Positions 58,661-64,000 of a stretch of 64,000 nt of DNA are shown in pieces. Position numbers and translations under genes: made by a program. Every line of letters begins with the position of its first letter. The first letter of the stretch is position 1. Location of the stretch: the NCBI RefSeq assembly GCF_028502605.1, contig NC_079233.1:5890001-5954000 (forward strand), in the 5' to 3' direction. The notes under the pieces were generated by a model. The model was not told where the DNA came from and ran no database searches. It saw nothing but the letters and a program-made list of their open reading frames with translations. Source of the DNA: Trichoderma breve (taxonomy: Eukaryota > Ascomycota > Sordariomycetes > Hypocreales > Hypocreaceae).

Positions 58661-60891
58661 GACATCACAGCGCCAAAAGGGCATTCAGGCAGCATCTCAG
58701 CGCTCCCGAAGCCCCAACCCCACTGTGTCGGCTCCCCGTTCCCTTCTTCCGCCGGTCCGCCACTTCGCTGCATCAATTCCACACCGAGACGCTCGCCGCA
58801 TATTTGGAATTTCAAATGCAAGCACGGTAAAATATTCTCTCTGCTTGCTTTGCTCTGCTCTGATGTCTTTTGCCTCATATCGCGCCGTCCGCTTTTCGAC
58901 TAATTTGCCCCGATGCAGAAAGAGCCGTCTGTCTGCATCTGCTGGCGCAAAAACCCCCCAAGGCTAACGCATCGCGCCGTCCTGCCCGTGATGCTGATGT
59001 TCGCTGCCGCTGCCGGTTACCTCAAGGATGCTGATGATGCTGATGATGCTCGTGGCCCCTTGCAGTGTGCAGCGTCTAGCGGGCAATAGTGTCGACATCT
59101 CCAGAACAGGTACGACTTGCAACGACGCAGTCATGGACTGGACACACGGCGAGCTGACACGCCGCACACCTCCCCCCTCCCCCCCAGTTCAGCCTTGCTG
59201 CAGGTCAACTTTGAGGCCCCCAAAGGGCTTCTCTTCCCACGCCCCCAGTCAAAGGCCAATGACCCGTGCGCTGGGTGACTCTTCGAGGCCTCGAAGCCCT
59301 GCCCGTCCTACCTGCTAAACCTTGCCTGCCCAAGACACCCCATACGAGTACGCATACACACGAGTAGAACTTGGTGGTTTGTTTACAGTGCTGCTTGTAC
59401 TCATACGAGTGCCTTTGGGTGCTGCGCCTTTGAGAGCGTTTGCTTCTCTGAATCCCGTCCCTTTCTAGACATGCTCGCCGGTGGGAACTGCTCCGAGGAC
59501 CGCCACACTCACACTCCCTTTTCCGCAGCGGACCCTGCCAGCCATTTTGCAGCCACGACGCCTTAGGTTGTGCTCTAGCCATGGCCCTTTGCAGTCACCT
59601 GTCAAGATGATTGAAGGCTCGCCCTCTTCCGTGGGTTCGCTTTCGGGGCGCCATGGTTCGTCCGCTACTGGCTGATCCGCCGGGTTGGCATCACATCACT
59701 GGTGCCTTGCACCTTGCAGCCCGTTTCTGCACTCTGCATTCTGCACAATGCAGTCTGCAAGTCTGCTGCATTCTGCCGATACCACCACTCGACTGCACAG
59801 AACATTCCATCTCGACGGGCCAGAACATACATGAATCCCGCCAGCTTCGAACAGATGCCGTCCCTTTTTGGCACCTGTGTTTCTGGGCCACGGTACTTGG
59901 TTTGTTCTACTGGGTAGCAGCGCGACTCATTGTACTCCCGAGAACCCTGTTTCCGGTGCTGACCGGGTCCTGCATGGCTCGCTGCCCACTCCAATGCTTA
60001 CAAGCCCAAGCACAAGCACCTCGCAGACTTGTTTCTTTCGTTTGTTTTGTCCGCCTTGCCTCGCGCTCCACCAGCCAGCCCTCCCGCAATCCACGCGGTC
60101 CAGTGACGAGGGTTTGGGACCGGCCCATGTAGACCCTTGCTCCCCAGAAGCGTCCGATGGGCTTGAGTGTGGGGGCGTGCTTGTATCACTCTTGTCCGCT
60201 CCCATCCTAGCCCATGCACGCCTCTCGGCCCTGTCTGTTCCTTTTTCGAGTCGACAATCCAGTACAAGCAGAGCCCTTGTCCTGCACACGCCTCTGTCCT
60301 GGACATGCTCCTACCTAGTACCAGAATGCTCTACCGTACACTACCGATCACTCTTGTACCTGGACCTTGTCACCTTGTCTCCCGGCTCCCGCTCGTTGTC
60401 GACTCTAGGCTACGATGCAGAGCTATAAGGCTGCGATGCCTCGTCTCTCTTCACCCTACCTACATCCACATCCACAGTCACAATCCCATCTCCTACCATA
60501 GCCATCCGGCAGTTTCCTTTAGAGATCGGTTTCCTTGCCTAGTTTCCTATTCCTATTTTGGTCCTTGTCTGTTCTTTCATCTGTCCTACTCCTTTCCCTT
60601 AGCATTGCTCGTCTTATAAAGAGCTATCCCGCCATCTTGGAGACCAACCGCTTTCTGTCGAGGCATCAACTCCCACCAACACATAACAACAAACAAACAA
60701 ACAAAGCAACCTCTTCCCCGACCAACACATATACAGCACCCCTACACTTCAACAACACAACACTTGTTGGCCCACGATACAGACCCGGAGACGTCAGCCG
60801 GCTTCACTTTCTACATCACCTTCGCATGAAGCCATCTCCAATTCGTCAACCAACACTCTACTCCCCTGCTCCCAAACCAACTTGAATCATC

Positions 60892-61125
60892 ATGTGCTAT
60901 CAACTTGTTGAGCTCTACTCGGCTTGCCGATGCCTCTACTACCAACACGCCATTGACCGCTGTGCGGCATACGGAAGACCAGGCCACAACATCGAGCAGC
61001 GCACAATCTACGTCGGTTATGCCTGCAGTGCACACACCGGCCATAGTGCTCATCACGCACACGACTTTTCCTACTCAGATTCGGGCTACGGTAGCGGCCA
61101 CTCCAGCCGCAAAAGCTACCGATGA
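60892..61125 (+). CDS. Small Cys/His-rich conserved fungal protein (77 aa)
   Basis: Single-exon ORF starting MCYQLVELYSACRCLYYQH. The look of the first 48 residues (MCYQLVE, then Cys-x-Cys, a Cys, Tyr-Gly-x-x-Gly-His, and VGYxC near the end) matches a small conserved ascomycete protein family that I recall only as hypothetical. Candidate metal ligands are Cys12, Cys14, Cys24, His32, Cys45 and His48, which suggests a zinc-binding fold; that is inference. The tail (about 49-77) is His/Ser/Gly-rich and basic, and probably disordered. There is no signal peptide or membrane helix. The gene is isolated, with a long C/T-rich and CA-rich upstream stretch (about 60430-60890) that looks like an extended leader with several upstream ATGs, so translation may be controlled. 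Confidence 0.75.
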   Translation: MCYQLVELYSACRCLYYQHAIDRCAAYGRPGHNIEQRTIYVGYACSAHTGHSAHHAHDFSYSDSGYGSGHSSRKSYR

Positions 61126-64000
61126 TGGGTTTTGTCTTCGGTAGCGGGCCCTCTGGCATGGCGCTTCCCGCGGCTGCTTCGCTTCGAGCTGGACGACTGG
61201 ATCTCATTTCTCTACTCTGCCAATCCGTCGTCCATTCTCCTCATGCTCGTCCGCGAGGCACGCCAAAGCGCCTCGTCCAATCGCTCTCACACAAATTCAC
61301 CTTCACCTTGACCAGACATGTCAACATCCTCCTCGCCCCGTCCCCTTCTCCTCACTTCCTCAACCTACATCACGACGTTACTGAAGACACGGAAAATGAG
61401 ACAATGACGACCTTTCTCCCTCATCGGAGTCTGTTCCGACGATTTTTACGATGCGCCACAGCGATGACTCCACTTCTTTCCCGGCGTCATATCTTGGTTT
61501 GGCCATAAGCGACTTATGCGAAATGAAGCGCCGAGTACATCACTTTCTCACCTACGACTTGCGATAACCCTGTTTCTGATCGATCGCGATCCTCTCCATT
61601 GTTTTGAGTTTCGTTTTGCATAGCATCCGGGATTGGGACCTTTCATTTGTCCTGTTTTTTATTGGGGGGCTTTGGGTACGATAATGAGAGATACGGCTGC
61701 TCACAGGCAAGCGGATTGCTTCCTTTTTTTGCTTTTTACTTTTTCAATCTCTTTCCTTTTTTGTTTTTTTTGCTTCTCGGATCGCCGCAAGGCAACCCCG
61801 AATGAAACATTGTCCACTTTTCTTGGGTCTTTGGGCCAACTGGATTGGCCTCGGAATACACGGCATGGCATGGCAATTAGACTACCTCATCTCGCCCACT
61901 CTGGTTTACATCTTTTGTTACCCTTTCCTTTTCTTCTTTTGCTTTTTTTCATGTTTGGGATCTGGGTTTATATTTTTTTTTTTTTTTGGACGGATTATAT
62001 TGGGCTTTGGGATCTTCTGTTCGTGAAAGAAGGGCCACGTCATGCGCCTGGTGTTGCATACGTTTGTCATTCGGTAATGTCTTATTTGGGCTTGCTTTTT
62101 TATTGACTCTGCTTTTGGCCTTTGGCCACGCGTGCACTGCGGTGGACGGATATGATCTCTGCTCAAACAGCCATTGTTTTTCTTTCTCTTCTTTTTTCTT
62201 TTTTGTTTCGTTGTTTTGCATTTCTTTCCAAGCAGCTTTGTCTTGCTCTTTTCCCTAGTTGTACTATCACCAGTTGATTAGATGAGTTGCGCTGGGCGCA
62301 ATGTCTCGGTGACACCGGTGGCCGGCACCACCCATCTCTTAGTCATACATAGCCAGCATCAGGATGCTGCCAATCAATAGAACAAAAGTCTTTTGATAAT
62401 CATTTCTTGTGTCTATTTGTGATTTGTTGTGTATTTTCTTTCTTTTTCTTCTTGTTTCCTTTTCTCTTTGAAACATGGACTCCGAACTATCACCTAGTAT
62501 ATGGGTTTCGATGGGGCGGCTTCGGCGTTCAAGCTCTAACGGGCTATTGTGTACCGAAAGTGCCGTATTAGAAAGCCGATCTTTCTTTCCAATTCTTCAC
62601 ATGCTTAATAAAATCTTGACAGAATGCCGCAGCGGCATACTTGCTACATCCAATTTGAAATTTCTTTTCTCCATTGTCTGGATAGAACACTCCACCAAAG
62701 CTTTGCTTGCAACTAGATTACAGGGATAAGGCCCAGATGTGATGCCCGCCAAACAGCCCCGCTACACCATGTAATTTCACTTCCCTTTGAGTCTTGTCTG
62801 TCTCACAACCCTTTTTTACTACTAATTTCTCTCTCATTTTTTCTCTAGTAAATTCCCTGTTCAGTCGAGTTTCCCGTTAGAGAGAGGGGGTGGAGTGGGA
62901 ACTACAGTATTACTCGTACTATGGTGGGTTCTTTTTGTTTTCCTTCTGTATATTTCTTAGGGGAGTGTAAGATGAGAAAAAAAAAAAAAGTTGCCCGGCC
63001 GTTTGTTCAAATTTCAGCCAACCTTTTGCGTTTAAGCGAGATGGAGGGGGGCCGCCGCTATCGTACGCCCGTTCGCCGCTAAGCAAAGCGTGGGATAATC
63101 CGCGATTGCGGCAAGCGGAAAGAGGACGGAATTGCGTTGCGAACTACTACTACGACTAATACTACGCATATTACAGTATATTACCATCAATGATTATCTG
63201 GAGGGGTGTTTGAATTAATCCTTGAAAAAAGGTAGGTTTCGGGATGAGTGATGAAGTCAGCACTGACCGAGCGTTTGATGTCGTCGGGGGCGCAGTATGC
63301 TTGGATTATTAGGTACTTAACCTTGTTTCTCATTTTGTGTGAGTGTGTGGTTTGGGTTGAAAGACGAAAAGACAAAACAATGAGACAAAGCGGGAAAAGC
63401 TGAGGCTGGAGCTGGGTGAGCTATATTTAGAGAAACATTCTGGTGGCTTTCGCTGCCGAACCGAACTCGGCGAGGGGTTTTGCCTAATCGGGCGAGGCGT
63501 GGCGCGTGGTTGGCCAGGGGGGGTTTAAAAGCAAAAAGAAGAGGGAAGGGGCGGCTGCGCGCTTGACGGGATCGAAGGAAAGAAGAAAGACGCAAAACAG
63601 AAAGAACAAAAAACGTGGCATGCTAAGCAGAAAAGGGGTGGGACGAAAAAGAGCTTATTCGTGTGAAAATTGAATAAGTTTCTTTATTTAGAAATCTTTT
63701 TCATCTGACACTTGCGGCAGTCGGCCCTGCTTCTCGCGTCTAATATTCAATCAAATCGTTTTGTTGTTAATTTTCCGCGCTGCGGGTGATGTCTAATTCA
63801 TGCCTACCAAGTCGGGCGAGATGGATGCGATTCAGAGATGAGAGCAGGGCCCGAATAGGAAATTGTTACCTCCCGTCTTATGTGTACTTTGCTCGACACA
63901 GGATCGAAAGGGGAGGGGGCCGCTCATTGCTCATTTGTTGCGGTGCGCTACGAATTTGCTTGATTGGTTCCGGGGAGCTGGGATAGGGAGGGTAGGCGTG
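61126..64000. other. 2.9-kb region after the 77-aa gene, to window end
   Basis: T-rich tracts (61721-61775, 61918-61988, 62177-62220) suggest a 3'-UTR and intergenic DNA. No gene is seen. A perfect TACTCGTAC lies at 62911-62919, and an A-run at about 62977-62989. Confidence 0.5.

Larger units (their letters stand above)
50308..60891. other. 10.6-kb gene-poor region
   Basis: I see no supported gene. Open frames are at most about 190 codons, lack domains, overlap on both strands and do not join into a longer product. The first kilobase includes the kinase 3'-UTR and A/G tracts. Several short tandem repeats are listed separately. From about 60430 the + strand is C/T- and CA-rich, as in a leader of the 77-aa gene. 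It may contain non-coding transcripts or long regulatory DNA, which cannot be decided from sequence alone. Confidence 0.5.

Noticed and set aside
58604..60619. Cluster of overlapping ORFs of 100-190 codons
   Set aside because: Present in several frames on both strands, no domains, no splice-joined product; more like GC-balanced non-coding DNA.
61633..62106. 157-codon ORF rich in Phe and Leu
   Set aside because: Encoded by T-tracts in probable 3'-UTR DNA; low-complexity product.
1..64000. CRISPR arrays, transposase or reverse transcriptase genes, telomere repeats, rRNA
   Set aside because: None of the expected repeats, motifs or domains was seen on either strand.

Overview
The window looks like nuclear DNA of a filamentous ascomycete (Pezizomycotina). 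I think Sordariomycetes, and Hypocreales or a Trichoderma-like fungus is my best guess; that level is inference. The grounds are short introns (52-100 nt) with GTRNGT donors and CTAAC/CTGAC-like branch sites close to AG, compact spliced genes, pyrimidine-rich leaders, and families typical of moulds (ApsA-type cortical anchor, Pom1-type DYRK, fungal metaxin, Ies4, Pex24). I found no prophage, transposon ORF, rRNA, CRISPR array or convincing tRNA.

Layout. 1-5.4 kb: no gene, ending in a CT-rich leader. 5.4-10 kb: ApsA/Num1-like cortical protein (+). 10.9-11.8 kb: OTU deubiquitinase (+). 12.0-13.0 kb: TPMT-family thiol methyltransferase (-), divergent from an SDR (13.9-14.9 kb, +). 15.6 kb: 75-76 aa unknown protein (-). 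18.7-19.8 kb: metaxin/Sam35-like import protein (+). 20.4-22.75 kb: RanBPM/Gid1-like SPRY-LisH-CTLH protein (-, six exons). 25.6-26.5 kb: INO80 subunit Ies4 (-). 29.0-30.2 kb: secreted-like tandem-repeat protein (+). 31.6-33.1 kb: indoleamine 2,3-dioxygenase (+). 34.2-35.6 kb: Cys-rich single-pass membrane protein (+). 36.1-37.0 kb: SIN component Cdc14 (-), divergent from GGPP synthase (39.05-40.4 kb, +). 40.8-42.3 kb: Pex24-like peroxin (-), divergent from Pom1-like DYRK kinase (46.2-50.3 kb, +). 50.3-64 kb: nearly gene-free, with one 77-aa Cys/His protein at 60.9 kb.

Most genes are unrelated housekeeping functions and do not form a cluster. Three act in polarity, nuclear positioning or septation (ApsA-like, Cdc14, Pom1-like), but they are far apart and this may be chance. 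Exon joins were worked out by hand so that frame and family similarity are kept; each joined length is a multiple of three and ends in a stop codon.

The items most worth a second look are: two related palindromes built on TGGCCGGAAT/ATTCCGGCCA upstream of the dioxygenase; an array of ten Y-x-[DNT]-x-[GA]-[VI]-Q motifs in the ApsA-like protein; two surface or secreted repeat proteins without recognised function; the isolated 77-aa protein; and several splicing oddities (a GC-AG intron, a tandem CAGCAG acceptor, and a stop-free intron of 3n length).
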